Assembly: GCA_016235045.1 (NCBI GenBank)
Contig: JACRME010000005.1
Span: 1-46,779 of the forward strand
From: Nitrosomonadales bacterium
GTDB lineage: Bacteria; Pseudomonadota; Gammaproteobacteria; Burkholderiales; Gallionellaceae
Direction of reading: 5' to 3'
Length of the DNA: 46,779 nt
The notes under the pieces are model-generated. The model saw nothing but the letters and a program-made list of their open reading frames with translations, was not told the origin of the DNA and made no database searches. Positions within the stretch are counted from its first letter, which is position 1. Every line of letters begins with the position of its first letter. Position numbers and translations under genes: made by a program. Shown in pieces: positions 33,910 to 41,920 of this stretch.

Positions 33910-33979
33910 GGCTAACCTTTCCATCGAGCGGACCCACTCCGGCCTGCGGCCCGCGATCCGCTCATGTCAAACGGTAGCC
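33910..33979 (+). other. Last attC site, right core mutated
   Basis: Left core GGCTAAC (33910-33916) and a right end GGTAGCC (33973-33979) in place of the expected GTTAGCC. Arms CATCGAGCGGACC and CCGCTCATGTCAAAC are recognisable and the centre is a GGCCTGCGGCCC hairpin. It marks the end of the cassette array and the return to chromosomal sequence. Confidence 0.75.
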
Positions 33980-34049
33980 CTCATGAATCCCGAGTGGCCG
34001 GTAGCTGGTTTAAACTGCCGCCTTCCCGAGTCCCATTTCCAGCAATTCC

Positions 34050-34754
34050 ATGACTGAAAAAACCATCAACATCACCCAACTGGTCAAGGGCCCGAAAGAC
34101 GGTCTGACCGCGGAAGAGCGCAACGGCATGAAGCGGCATCTTGCCGAAAAGTTGCAGCAACTCGACGCGCTGGCGCGCACTGAAACTCTGCCGCGCGCGC
34201 GGCTGCAACTGGATATCGCCGAGGCGCTGATCGCGCTGGAGCGCAAGAAGGAAGCGTGGGACATTGCGCGCGAGGCCTTTGTCACGGCGATGCAGCAGGA
34301 ATCCTGGCCGGATGCGGTGGAGGCTTGCGACGTGCTCTATCAGTGCAGGCAGGAAGATTCCATCGCGGTGCTGGGGATGGGCATCTGGCTGGCCGTCACC
34401 TTCCCGGTCGATCCCGAACTGACTGTCGCGATGCTGATCCATATCGTCGACGAGACCCCGGACAATTCCGACGGCGCCGCATTGGCGGCGATCGCCGCGC
34501 GCTACGTAGTCGATCTGCGCGCCGACGAAGAGCAGCATGAAAACCTGAGTTTTCTCACCGATAACCTCATCTCCATGGTGGCCAAGCGCCACAGCAATGT
34601 GCAGGATCAAGCCGCGATGGATAAATGGCTGAGCAGGCTGGAGCTGCGCGATCCGCAGGTGTTCCTGCCGCGTTTGGCGCAGGTCATCGACGCCATCGTC
34701 GGGGACAAGTGGTGGTTCGATCGCGACGTGTTGCGCGGCAGGTTGCCCGATTAG
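34050..34754 (+). CDS. Helical protein of unknown function
   Basis: 234 residues, GC-rich like the chromosome. Mostly alpha-helical with repeat-like pairs (ARLQLDIAEALIALERKKEA, FVTAMQQESWPDAVEACDVL) that recall TPR/SEL-type solenoids, and no signal peptide or membrane segment. I recognise no family, although the sequence has the look of a conserved lineage-specific cytoplasmic protein. It lies 70 bases after the last attC and 70 bases before gshA, same strand, and could be cotranscribed with the latter. The ATG has no obvious Shine-Dalgarno sequence. Confidence 0.7.
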   Translation: MTEKTINITQLVKGPKDGLTAEERNGMKRHLAEKLQQLDALARTETLPRARLQLDIAEALIALERKKEAWDIAREAFVTAMQQESWPDAVEACDVLYQCRQEDSIAVLGMGIWLAVTFPVDPELTVAMLIHIVDETPDNSDGAALAAIAARYVVDLRADEEQHENLSFLTDNLISMVAKRHSNVQDQAAMDKWLSRLELRDPQVFLPRLAQVIDAIVGDKWWFDRDVLRGRLPD

Positions 34755-34824
34755 TCGCGCGGGTGGTTTCGTTTAGTCCGCGTCAAATCGGCTAGAATGT
34801 TGCATCGTTTCTACCGGCATTCAC

Positions 34825-36099
34825 ATGGTCCCCCACCTCACCACCGCATTAAAAGGCCCCTTGCTCGATCTCGAGCGGCGTTTCCTCGACGAACAGACTG
34901 CCATCGAGCGCTGGTTCCGCACGCAGTGGCTGGAGCACACCATCCCGTTCTACAGTTCGGTCGATCTGCGCAACAGCGGTTTCAAGCTGGCGCCGGTGGA
35001 TACCAACCTGTTCCCCGGCGGTTTCAACAACCTGAATCCGGATTTCATGTCGCTGAGCGTGCAGGCCGCGCAGACCGCAATCGAGAAGATCTGCCCGGAA
35101 GCGCGCGGCGCGCTGCTGATTCCGGAGAACCACACGCGCAACCAGTTCTATCTGCAGAACGTGGCGCATCTTTCGCTGATATTGCGCAACGCCGGATTGA
35201 AGGTGCGCATCGGCAGCCTGCTGCCCGAGATCACGCAGCCGACCACGCTGGAACTGGCGAATGGCAGCTCGCTGGTGCTGGAGCCCATCGTGCGCAGCGG
35301 CAACCGTCTGGGGCTCAGCGACGGTTTCGATCCCTGTGTGGTGCTGCTCAACAACGACCTTTCCGCCGGGGTGCCGGAACTGCTGAAGAATCTGGAGCAG
35401 GCCGTGCTGCCGCCGCTGGAAGCGGGCTGGACGACGCGGCGCAAGTCGAAACATTTCGCGGCCTACGACAAAGTGGCCGAAGACTTTGCCAAGCTGCTCA
35501 ACATCGACCCCTGGCTGATCAACCCGTATTTCGCGGTATGCGACAAGGTGGATTTCCACGCGCGCACCGGCGAGGACTGCCTTGCCGCGCAGGTGGACCT
35601 GGTGCTGGAACGCATCGCCGACAAATACGATGAGTACGGGGTGAAGGAAGACCCTTTCGTCATCGTCAAGGCCGATGCCGGCACCTACGGCATGGGCATC
35701 ATGACGGTGAAGGACGGCAGCGAAGTGCGCGACCTCAACCGCAAGCAGCGCAACAAGATGGCCGTGGTGAAAGAGGGTCTGCATGTTTCCGATGTGCTGA
35801 TCCAGGAAGGGGTTTACACCTTCGAGGACATCGACGGCGCGGTGGCCGAGCCGGTGATCTACATGGTCGATCACTTTGTGGTCGGCGGCTTCTACCGCGT
35901 GCACAACAGCCGCGGCGTGGACGAGAACCTCAACGCGCCCGGCATGCAGTTTTCGCCGCTGGCTTTTGAATCCTGCTGCGCCTTCCCCAATCCCGACTGC
36001 GCCCCGGACGACACGCCCAACCGTTTCTACGCCTACGGTGTGGTGGGAAGGATGGCGATGTTGGCGGCGGCCATCGAGATCGAAGAAATGCAGCGATGA
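34825..36099 (+). CDS. gshA: Glutamate-cysteine ligase, ferrooxidans type
   Basis: 424 residues. The sequence fits the GshA family found in Acidithiobacillus and Nitrosomonadales-type proteobacteria, which is unrelated in sequence to E. coli GshA: IPFYSSVDLRNSGFKLAPVD, TNLFPGGFNNLNPDFM, PENHTRNQFYLQNVAHL, and later VIVKADAGTYGMGIMTVKDG. The enzyme makes gamma-glutamylcysteine from glutamate, cysteine and ATP, the first step of glutathione synthesis in the cytoplasm. Full length. The stop overlaps a possible ATG of the apbE frame. In many relatives gshB lies next to gshA; here it does not. Confidence 0.92.
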   Translation: MVPHLTTALKGPLLDLERRFLDEQTAIERWFRTQWLEHTIPFYSSVDLRNSGFKLAPVDTNLFPGGFNNLNPDFMSLSVQAAQTAIEKICPEARGALLIPENHTRNQFYLQNVAHLSLILRNAGLKVRIGSLLPEITQPTTLELANGSSLVLEPIVRSGNRLGLSDGFDPCVVLLNNDLSAGVPELLKNLEQAVLPPLEAGWTTRRKSKHFAAYDKVAEDFAKLLNIDPWLINPYFAVCDKVDFHARTGEDCLAAQVDLVLERIADKYDEYGVKEDPFVIVKADAGTYGMGIMTVKDGSEVRDLNRKQRNKMAVVKEGLHVSDVLIQEGVYTFEDIDGAVAEPVIYMVDHFVVGGFYRVHNSRGVDENLNAPGMQFSPLAFESCCAFPNPDCAPDDTPNRFYAYGVVGRMAMLAAAIEIEEMQR

Positions 36100-36124
36100 G
36101 TCTGACTTTTTCGCTCCATGCTCC

Positions 36125-36244
36125 GTCATTCCCGCGCAGGCGGGAACCCGGAAAATCATGTATCCCGCAAAGCGGATCGGAGCGTCTGGACTCGCTACGC
36201 GAGAAATATTTATCCAACTGGATTCCCGCCTGCGCGGGAATGAC
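36125..36244. repeat. 120-base element with perfect 22-base inverted repeats
   Basis: The left arm starts GTCATTCCCGCGCAGGCGGG (36125-36146) and the right arm is its exact reverse complement (36223-36244). This is the common betaproteobacterial palindromic element whose translations read like SFPRRREP and WIPACAGMT. It lies between gshA and apbE and supplies the probable apbE start codon. A divergent relative lies at 41921-41990. Confidence 0.85.
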
Positions 36245-37283
36245 GCGTTACTGGGGCTTGCGTGTAGTTATTTTGAGCGCAGTCCTTCTGCTCTCCGCCT
36301 GCGGCAAGGAACCGTTCTACCAGGAACAGGCCTACGTCTTCGGCACGCAGGTGGATGTGAGTATCTACGGCGAGGACGAAACCAAGGCGCGGCAGGCGAC
36401 CGTCGCCGTGATGCATGAGTTTCAGCGCCTGCACGACATGCTGCATGCCTGGAAGCCTTCCGAACTGAGCGATCTGAACAAGGCCATCGCGCAGGGCAAG
36501 AGCAAGCGCGTTTCTGCCGAACTGGCGGCGATGCTGCAAGACGCTGCGCGCGTTTCTTCCGAATCCGATGGGCTGTTCAACCCGGCCATCGGCAGCCTTA
36601 TCCAGGCATGGGGATTCCAGGCCGAGGATTTCAAGGCGGTGTTGCCGGATGCAAGAAAAATCACCGCGCTGGTGAAGGCGAATCCGCGTATGAAAGATCT
36701 GGAAATAATAGATGCCAGGGAAGTCAGGAGCAGGAACAGGTCGGTCAAACTCGATCTCGGCGGATACGCCAAGGGCTACGCGCTGGACCGCGCCGTCAGC
36801 ATCCTCAAAGAGCAGGGCATCCGTAACGCGCTCATCAATATCGGCGGCAACGTGATGGCGCTGGGCACGCACGGTGCGCGCCCCTGGATGGTGGGCATCC
36901 AGCATCCGCGCAGGCCGGGACCGCTCGCCATTCTGGAGCTGCGCGACGGCGAGGCCATCGGCACTTCGGGCGACTACCAGCGCTATTTCGAACTGGACGG
37001 CAAACGCTATTGCCACCTGATCGACCCGCGCAGCGGCTACCCGGTGCAGGACGTGCAGGCAGTCACCATTCTTACCCGCGGCGAACGTGCGGGATTGCGG
37101 TCGGACTCGAACTCGAAGCCGCTTTTCATCGCCGGTGAGCAGGGCTGGCAGGAGGCTGCGCGCAGCATGCAAGTCGAAGAAGCCCTGCTGATCGACGGAC
37201 AAGGCGTGGTGCATCTCACCGCTGCCATGCAGAAACGGCTAAAATTCACGGACGAATCCACCCGCCGCGAGGTTGTGCCATGA
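36240..37283 (+). CDS. apbE: FAD:protein FMN transferase (lipoprotein)
   Basis: 347 residues from ATG 36240. The frame is open back to 36096, but codons before 36240 are translation of a palindromic repeat. From 36240 the product has a proper lipoprotein signal (VVILSAVLLLSACGK, lipobox LSAC). ApbE motifs are all present: GLFNPAIGSLIQAWGF, LDLGGYAKGYALDRAV, INIGGNVMALGTHG, and IGTSGDYQRYF...HLIDPRSGYPV with the metal and FAD site. The enzyme attaches FMN covalently to threonine residues of exported or membrane flavoproteins such as NQR or RNF subunits. It overlaps the next gene by 4 bases. Confidence 0.9.
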   Translation: MTRYWGLRVVILSAVLLLSACGKEPFYQEQAYVFGTQVDVSIYGEDETKARQATVAVMHEFQRLHDMLHAWKPSELSDLNKAIAQGKSKRVSAELAAMLQDAARVSSESDGLFNPAIGSLIQAWGFQAEDFKAVLPDARKITALVKANPRMKDLEIIDAREVRSRNRSVKLDLGGYAKGYALDRAVSILKEQGIRNALINIGGNVMALGTHGARPWMVGIQHPRRPGPLAILELRDGEAIGTSGDYQRYFELDGKRYCHLIDPRSGYPVQDVQAVTILTRGERAGLRSDSNSKPLFIAGEQGWQEAARSMQVEEALLIDGQGVVHLTAAMQKRLKFTDESTRREVVP

Positions 37284-37480
37284 GCCAGGACGATCCCCTG
37301 CAGCAGAATATCCGCCGCTCGACGGGGCTGCATGCGCTGAAAAAGATCGGCGCCATCGTGGACGAATCCAACCGCGACGACGCGGCCAAGTCCGCCGCCC
37401 TGCGCTGGATGCTGCGCTACGGCTGGATCGTGTTGTTGCTCATCGTGGCCGTGCTGGCACGTTTAACGGGAGTGTATTGA
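37280..37480 (+). CDS. Small single-pass membrane protein
   Basis: 66 residues: a charged N-terminal half (LHALKKIGAIVDESNRDDAA) and a membrane segment at about residues 43-63 (MLRYGWIVLLLIVAVLARLT). No family is recognised. The ATG overlaps the apbE stop (ATGA) and its stop immediately precedes the TTG start of the EIIA gene, so it is translationally linked to both. This argues for a genuine gene despite its size. Confidence 0.75.
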   Translation: MSQDDPLQQNIRRSTGLHALKKIGAIVDESNRDDAAKSAALRWMLRYGWIVLLLIVAVLARLTGVY

Positions 37481-37903
37481 TTGGTTGGTATCCTGCTTAT
37501 CACGCATAACGGCCTGGGCGACAGCCTGATCGATTGCGTGCGACACGTGTTGGGCAATGCTCCGCCGCACCTCAAGTCGCTTTCAGTCCTGGCGAACGAC
37601 GATCCGCAGCGCAAAGAGGCCGAAGCCGGTGCGCTGATCGCGCAGCTCGACAGCGGCGACGGCGTGCTGTTGTTGTCCGATGTGTACGGAGCAACACCCA
37701 GCAACATCGCCAGGCGGCTGTGCGTGCCGGGGCGTATCGAGGGCGTGGCCGGGGTGAACCTGCCCATGCTGTTGCGCGTGGCCTGCTATTCCGGCAAGCC
37801 GCTGTCCGAACTGGTGCAGCGTGCAGTGGACGGCGGCAAGGAATGTATCGTTAACATGAATTCGGAAGGCTGTGATGCAACAACAGGATGCGCAAATCGT
37901 TAA
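37481..37903 (+). CDS. PTS EIIA component, mannose family
   Basis: 140 residues, TTG start at 37481 directly after the previous stop, with GGGAG about 10 bases upstream. The phosphorylation site is in VGILLITHNGLGDSL (His9), followed by DDPQRKEAEAGALIAQLDSG and the SDVYGATPSNIARRL segment typical of EIIA-Man. No EIIB or EIIC sugar permease lies nearby, so this protein more likely has a regulatory role, receiving phosphate from HPr, as is common in beta- and alphaproteobacteria. The last residues (EGCDATTGCANR) overlap the HPr gene. Confidence 0.88.
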   Translation: MVGILLITHNGLGDSLIDCVRHVLGNAPPHLKSLSVLANDDPQRKEAEAGALIAQLDSGDGVLLLSDVYGATPSNIARRLCVPGRIEGVAGVNLPMLLRVACYSGKPLSELVQRAVDGGKECIVNMNSEGCDATTGCANR

Positions 37904-38144
37904 CAAGCTCGGGTTGCACGCCCGCGCTTCCGCCAAACTCACCCAGCTCGCTTCGCAGTATCCGTGCGAGGTGTGGCTGTCGCGCAACGGCAGGCGCGTG
38001 AACGCGAAGAGCATCATGGGGGTGATGATGCTGGCGGCCGCCAAGGGCTCGACCATAGTCATCGAAACGACCGGCGACAAGGAACAGGAAGCGATGGATG
38101 CCCTCAAGGCGCTGATCGCGGATTACTTCGGAGAAGGCGAGTGA
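37875..38144 (+). CDS. ptsH: Phosphocarrier protein HPr
   Basis: 89 residues from ATG 37875; a GTG directly before it (37872) is an alternative. HPr features are present: GLHARAS with the phosphorylated His15, and KSIMGVM with Ser46, the site used by HPr kinase. It carries phosphate from enzyme I to EIIA. GGAAG lies 6 to 10 bases before the start. It overlaps the EIIA gene by 29 bases and ptsI by 4 bases, so the three are translated as one unit. Length is normal for HPr. Confidence 0.93.
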   Translation: MQQQDAQIVNKLGLHARASAKLTQLASQYPCEVWLSRNGRRVNAKSIMGVMMLAAAKGSTIVIETTGDKEQEAMDALKALIADYFGEGE

Positions 38145-39868
38145 GCTTTACCCTGCACGGATTGCCCGTTTCCAGCGGCATCGCCATCGGGCGGGCGCAC
38201 CTGGTTTCGCATACTTCGCTGGAAGTTGCGCATTACCTCCTGCCCAAGTTCCTGGTGGACGAAGAAGTCGACCGCCTGGATGCCGCGCTGGAAACCACGC
38301 GCAAGGAATTGACCGATTTGCGCAGCTTCCGTCCGCAGCAGGCGGCGGCGGAATTCGATGCTTTCCTCGACCTGCACCTGATGATCCTGGGTGACGAGCA
38401 CATCAGCCGCGCCGCACGCGAGATGGTGCTGCGCGAGCATTGCAACGCGGAATGGGCGCTGAAATCGCAGATGGACGAGCTGGTCGCGCAGTTCGAGGCG
38501 TTCGAGGATGCCTACCTGCGCGAGCGCAAGACCGATGTGATGCAGGTGGTCGAGCGCGTGCTCAAGGCGCTCAACGGCCAGTCCGGCCACACGCCGCCCG
38601 CGGCCAAACACGACGTGGAGATGATCCTGGTCGCGCACGACGTGAGCCCGGCCGACCTGATCCAGCTCAAGCCGCACCAGTTCTCCGCCATCCTCACCGA
38701 CCTCGGCGGCGCGACGTCGCACACCGCCATCGTCGCGCGCGGCCTCAACACGCCCTGCGTGGTCGGCCTGCACCATGCGCGCGAACTCATCAAAGACCAT
38801 GACATGCTCATCGTCGACGGCGCGCAGGGCGTGGTCATCGTCGACCCGGACAAGCACCTGCTGGCCGAATACAAGCTGCGCAAGAGCCAGTGGGAACTGG
38901 AGCGGCAGAAACTCAAGCGCCTGAAAACCGCGCACGCCGACACGCTGGACGGCACCCACATCGAACTGCACGCCAACATCGAGATGCCGCACGACCTGCA
39001 GGACGTGAAGGAGAACGGCGCCACCGGCATCGGCCTGTTCCGCAGCGAGTTCCTGTTCCTCAACCGCGACACGTTGCCCGACGAGGAAGAGCAGTTCAAC
39101 GCCTACCGCGAGGTGATCGAGGGCATGGACGGCCTACCCGTCACCATCCGCACCTACGATCTGGGCGCGGACAAGCAACTCAAGGGCGTGACCCGCGTGG
39201 CCAGCAACCCGGCGCTGGGCCTGCGCGCGATCCGACTGTGCCTGGCCGAGCCGCAACTGTTCCGCACGCAACTGCGCGCGCTGCTGCGCGCCTCGGCTTA
39301 TGGCAACCTGAAGATATTGGTGCCGATGCTGTCCGGCGTCGCCGAGATCACGCAGACCCTGCAATTCATCGAGGGCGCCAAGCTCAGCCTGGCCAGCCAG
39401 GGCATCGCCTACAACCCCAACGTGCAGATCGGCGGCATGATCGAAATTCCCGCTGCCGCGCTGGCGCTCAATGCCTTCATCAGGAAGCTGGATTTCCTCT
39501 CCATCGGCACCAACGACCTGATCCAGTACACGCTGGCCATCGACCGCACCGACGAGGAAGTCGCGCACTTGTACGACCCGCTGCATCCGGCCGTGCTGCA
39601 ACTGCTGGCGCTCGTTATCAGTGCGGCCAACAAGGCGGAGGTTCCGGTTTCGGTATGCGGCGAAATGGCGGGCGAGCTGGCCTACACGCGTTTGTTGCTC
39701 GGCCTCGGCCTGCGCCAGTTCTCCATGCATCCGGCACAACTGCTGGGCACCAAGCAACGCGTGCTCACCACTAACCTGCCCATGGTCGCCCCCATCGTGC
39801 AAAAAATCCTGCGCGCGGACGATCCGATGAAGATTCGCGATTTGCTGGACAAGCTGAATGCCGCGTAG
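38141..39868 (+). CDS. ptsI: Phosphoenolpyruvate-protein phosphotransferase (enzyme I)
   Basis: 575 residues from GTG 38141 (ATGs upstream in the frame belong to a shadow of ptsH); this equals the usual EI length. The phospho-histidine domain motif GGATSHTAIVAR (His194) is present. The PEP-binding barrel has GIGLFRSEFLFLNR, TIRTYDLGADKQLKG and GGMIEIPAAA. The catalytic FLSIGTNDLIQYTLAIDR and the VSVCGEMAG cysteine loop follow. It takes phosphate from PEP to HPr in the cytoplasm. With the EIIA and HPr genes it forms a complete cascade without a sugar permease. Confidence 0.95.
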   Translation: MSFTLHGLPVSSGIAIGRAHLVSHTSLEVAHYLLPKFLVDEEVDRLDAALETTRKELTDLRSFRPQQAAAEFDAFLDLHLMILGDEHISRAAREMVLREHCNAEWALKSQMDELVAQFEAFEDAYLRERKTDVMQVVERVLKALNGQSGHTPPAAKHDVEMILVAHDVSPADLIQLKPHQFSAILTDLGGATSHTAIVARGLNTPCVVGLHHARELIKDHDMLIVDGAQGVVIVDPDKHLLAEYKLRKSQWELERQKLKRLKTAHADTLDGTHIELHANIEMPHDLQDVKENGATGIGLFRSEFLFLNRDTLPDEEEQFNAYREVIEGMDGLPVTIRTYDLGADKQLKGVTRVASNPALGLRAIRLCLAEPQLFRTQLRALLRASAYGNLKILVPMLSGVAEITQTLQFIEGAKLSLASQGIAYNPNVQIGGMIEIPAAALALNAFIRKLDFLSIGTNDLIQYTLAIDRTDEEVAHLYDPLHPAVLQLLALVISAANKAEVPVSVCGEMAGELAYTRLLLGLGLRQFSMHPAQLLGTKQRVLTTNLPMVAPIVQKILRADDPMKIRDLLDKLNAA

Positions 39869-39877
39869 AACCTTGGC

Positions 39878-39906
39878 TTGACACGTTTTCGCAAAACACG
39901 GACACT
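39878..39906 (+). promoter_or_regulatory. Promoter of the metX leader
   Basis: A consensus -35 TTGACA (39878-39883) and, 17 bases on, GACACT (39901-39906) as a weak -10. Transcription would start around 39912-39914, exactly where the first stem of the SAM-II-like aptamer begins. Confidence 0.65.
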
Positions 39907-39910
39907 TCGT

Positions 39911-39964
39911 CACGTGCCGATTTGAATCAGCTTGCGGGGCACGTTAAACATACCAGCTAAAGCG
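39911..39964 (+). promoter_or_regulatory. SAM-II (SAM-alpha) riboswitch aptamer
   Basis: The leader has the compact SAM-II layout: stem CGTGCC (39913-39918) with GGCACG (39938-39943), a loop GATTTGAATCAGCTTGCGG, then TTAAACA and AGCTAAAGC, the 3' strand that forms the pseudoknot with the loop. The GATTTGA, GCTTGC, TTAAACA and AGCTAAA boxes are the conserved elements of this class, which binds S-adenosylmethionine. It lies about 50 bases before metX, whose product feeds methionine synthesis, as expected. Confidence 0.8.
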
Positions 39965-39969
39965 AGAAG

Positions 39970-40004
39970 ACCCGCTTTAGCCCCAGGCTTGCGGGTTTTC
40001 TTTT
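39970..40004 (+). terminator. Rho-independent terminator with competing antiterminator in the metX leader
   Basis: ACCCGC (39970-39975) pairs with GCGGGT (39991-39996), with an inner AGCC/GGCT stem, followed by TTTTCTTTT: a good intrinsic terminator. The aptamer's 3' strand CTAAAGCG (39957-39964) is perfectly complementary to CGCTTTAG (39973-39980), which overlaps the terminator's left arm. With SAM bound the 3' strand is held in the pseudoknot and the terminator can form; without SAM the antiterminator pairs. This logic is inferred from the sequence. Confidence 0.7.
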
Positions 40005-40013
40005 GGAGTTTCC

Positions 40014-41147
40014 TTGAATCAATCTGTTGGTATCGTCAGCGCCCAGCACGCCACCTTTGACCAGCCGCTCGTTTTCAAGAGCGGCGCGGTGTTGCCGCGC
40101 TACGACCTGGTGTACGAAACCTACGGCACGCTGAACGCCGACAAGTCCAATGCCATCCTCATCTGCCACGCGCTGTCCGGCCACCATCATGTGGCCGGAT
40201 ACTATGCCGGCGATGAAAGCAACGTCGGCTGGTGGGACAACATGGTGGGACCGGGCAAGCCCATCGATACCGACAAGTTCTTCGTTGTCGGCCTCAACAA
40301 CCTCGGCGGCTGCCACGGCTCGACCGGGCCTTCCAGCCTCGACCCGCTGACCGGCAAGCCGTACGGTGCGAGCTTTCCGGTCGTCACGGTGGAGGATTGG
40401 GTGGCGTCGCAAGCCCGACTCGCCGACCTGCTTGGCATCGTCCAATTTGCTGCCGTGCTTGGCGGCAGCCTGGGCGGCATGCAGGCGATGCAATGGGCGC
40501 TGTCCTACCCCGAGCGCGTGCGCCATGTGCTGGCCATCGCTTCCGCGCCGCACCTGACCGCGCAGAACATCGCCTTCAACGACGTGGCGCGCAGCGCCAT
40601 CCTGACCGATCCGGATTTCCACAACGGCGATTTCTATCTGCACGGCGTGGTGCCCACGCGCGGCCTGCGCCTCGCGCGCATGCTGGGGCACATCACTTAC
40701 CTTTCCGACGATGCGATGGCGGACAAGTTCGGGCGCGAGCTTCGCACCGGCAAGCTGAATTTCAACTACGACATCGAGTTCCAGATCGAATCGTACCTGC
40801 GCTACCAGGGCGACAAGTTCGCCGCGTATTTCGACGCCAACACTTATTTGTTGATGACCAAGGCGCTGGACTATTTCGATCCGGCACGCGATCTGGACGG
40901 CAACCTGAACCGCGCCTTCGCCGCCGCCCGCGCCAAGTTCCTGGTGGTGTCGTTCACCACCGACTGGCGTTTTTCGCCGCAGCGTTCGCGCGAGATCGTG
41001 CATGCGCTGCTGCACAACAAGCGCGATGTGAGTTATGCCGAGATCACTTCCGCGCACGGTCACGATTCGTTCCTGATGGATGACGAGCAGTATTTCGCGG
41101 TGATGCGCAATTACCTGGATAGTGTGGCGAGGGAGTTCGGTGCATGA
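40014..41147 (+). CDS. metX: Homoserine O-acyltransferase
   Basis: 377 residues from TTG 40014, with TGGAG 8 bases upstream. An alpha/beta hydrolase of the MetX family: [40 protein letters not shown], the nucleophile elbow [12 protein letters not shown] (Ser152), and the acid and His of the triad in TTDWRFSP and SAHGHDSFL. It activates homoserine with acetyl-CoA or succinyl-CoA in methionine synthesis. Which acyl donor is used cannot be told from sequence alone; in betaproteobacteria with metW it is often succinyl. It lies under the SAM-II-like leader and ahead of metW. Confidence 0.95.
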   Translation: MNQSVGIVSAQHATFDQPLVFKSGAVLPRYDLVYETYGTLNADKSNAILICHALSGHHHVAGYYAGDESNVGWWDNMVGPGKPIDTDKFFVVGLNNLGGCHGSTGPSSLDPLTGKPYGASFPVVTVEDWVASQARLADLLGIVQFAAVLGGSLGGMQAMQWALSYPERVRHVLAIASAPHLTAQNIAFNDVARSAILTDPDFHNGDFYLHGVVPTRGLRLARMLGHITYLSDDAMADKFGRELRTGKLNFNYDIEFQIESYLRYQGDKFAAYFDANTYLLMTKALDYFDPARDLDGNLNRAFAAARAKFLVVSFTTDWRFSPQRSREIVHALLHNKRDVSYAEITSAHGHDSFLMDDEQYFAVMRNYLDSVAREFGA

Positions 41148-41176
41148 AACCCAATTCTTCATTTGTGCCAAACCAG

Positions 41177-41276
41177 TCCCTTCCCCCTTGCAGGGGGAAG
41201 GTTAGGATGGGGGTAGAGTTGTGGCGATTTGCGGTTTCTACCCCCTCCCTAACCCTCCCCCTGCAAGGGGGAGGGA
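41177..41276. repeat. 100-base palindromic element between metX and metW
   Basis: The left arm (CCCTTCCCCCTTGCAGGGGG, then AAGGTTAGGATGGGGGTAGA) and the right arm (TCTACCCCCTCCCTAACCCT, then CCCCCTGCAAGGGGGAGGGA) are near-complementary and fold into a long hairpin. Such elements are dispersed in many proteobacterial genomes. It fills most of the 157-base gap separating metX from metW, genes that usually abut or overlap. Confidence 0.8.
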
Positions 41277-41304
41277 ATGTGGCAACTCGTCGAAAGTATC
41301 AACC

Positions 41305-41907
41305 ATGAACACCTCCATCATCGAATCCCGCCCTGATTTCGCCGCCATCGCGGCGTGGATACCGCAGGGCTCGTCCGTGCTCGACCTCGGCTGCGGCGAC
41401 GGCAGCCTGTTGCGCTACCTGCGCGAGACGCGCGAAGTGCGCGGCTACGGTGTTGAGATCAACGACCAGAACATCGCGGCCTGCATTGCCAACAACGTCA
41501 ACGTGATCCAGAACGACCTCGATTCCGGCCTTGCCGATTTCGAAAATGCCTCGTTCGACTATGTCATCCTGTCGCAAACCCTGCAGGCCACGCGCCACAC
41601 CGAAGCGCTGATGAAGGAGATCGTGCGGGTAGGACGCGAGGGCATCATCAGCTTCCCCAACTTTGGCCATTGGAAGAACCGGCTGCAGGTCATGCTGGGC
41701 AACATGCCCGTCTCCAAGGAATTGCCCTACCAGTGGTACGACACCCCCAACGTACACCTGTGCACGCTGGACGATTTCGAGATCCTGTGCGCGCACCTGG
41801 GCATCCGCATCCTCGGACGGCATGTGATGAGCGAAGGCCACAACATCCAGATGATGCCCAACCTGCGCGGGAGCACGGCGGTGTACCGGTTCAGGCGGAA
41901 CACATAA
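41305..41907 (+). CDS. metW: Methionine biosynthesis protein MetW
   Basis: 200 residues from ATG 41305; the open frame upstream runs into the palindromic repeat and is not used. MetW features: SAM-binding motif VLDLGCGDGSLLRYL, YGVEINDQNIAACIANNVNV, QNDLDSGLADF, VILSQTLQA and FPNFGHWKNRLQ...GNMPV. The protein is a methyltransferase-like partner of MetX and is needed with it for homoserine acylation in several proteobacteria. Its gene order after metX is conserved. The palindromic element lies between them, so cotranscription past the element is assumed. Confidence 0.93.
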   Translation: MNTSIIESRPDFAAIAAWIPQGSSVLDLGCGDGSLLRYLRETREVRGYGVEINDQNIAACIANNVNVIQNDLDSGLADFENASFDYVILSQTLQATRHTEALMKEIVRVGREGIISFPNFGHWKNRLQVMLGNMPVSKELPYQWYDTPNVHLCTLDDFEILCAHLGIRILGRHVMSEGHNIQMMPNLRGSTAVYRFRRNT

Positions 41908-41920
41908 CATGACTTCTCGT

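Noticed and set aside
36096-36239. Upstream extension of apbE to the ATG overlapping gshA
   Set aside because: The extra residues are a translation of the palindromic repeat, and the lipoprotein signal would then be internal.
37964-38140. Extended ptsI start inside ptsH
   Set aside because: GTG 38141 gives exactly the usual enzyme I length; the extension is an out-of-frame reading of ptsH.
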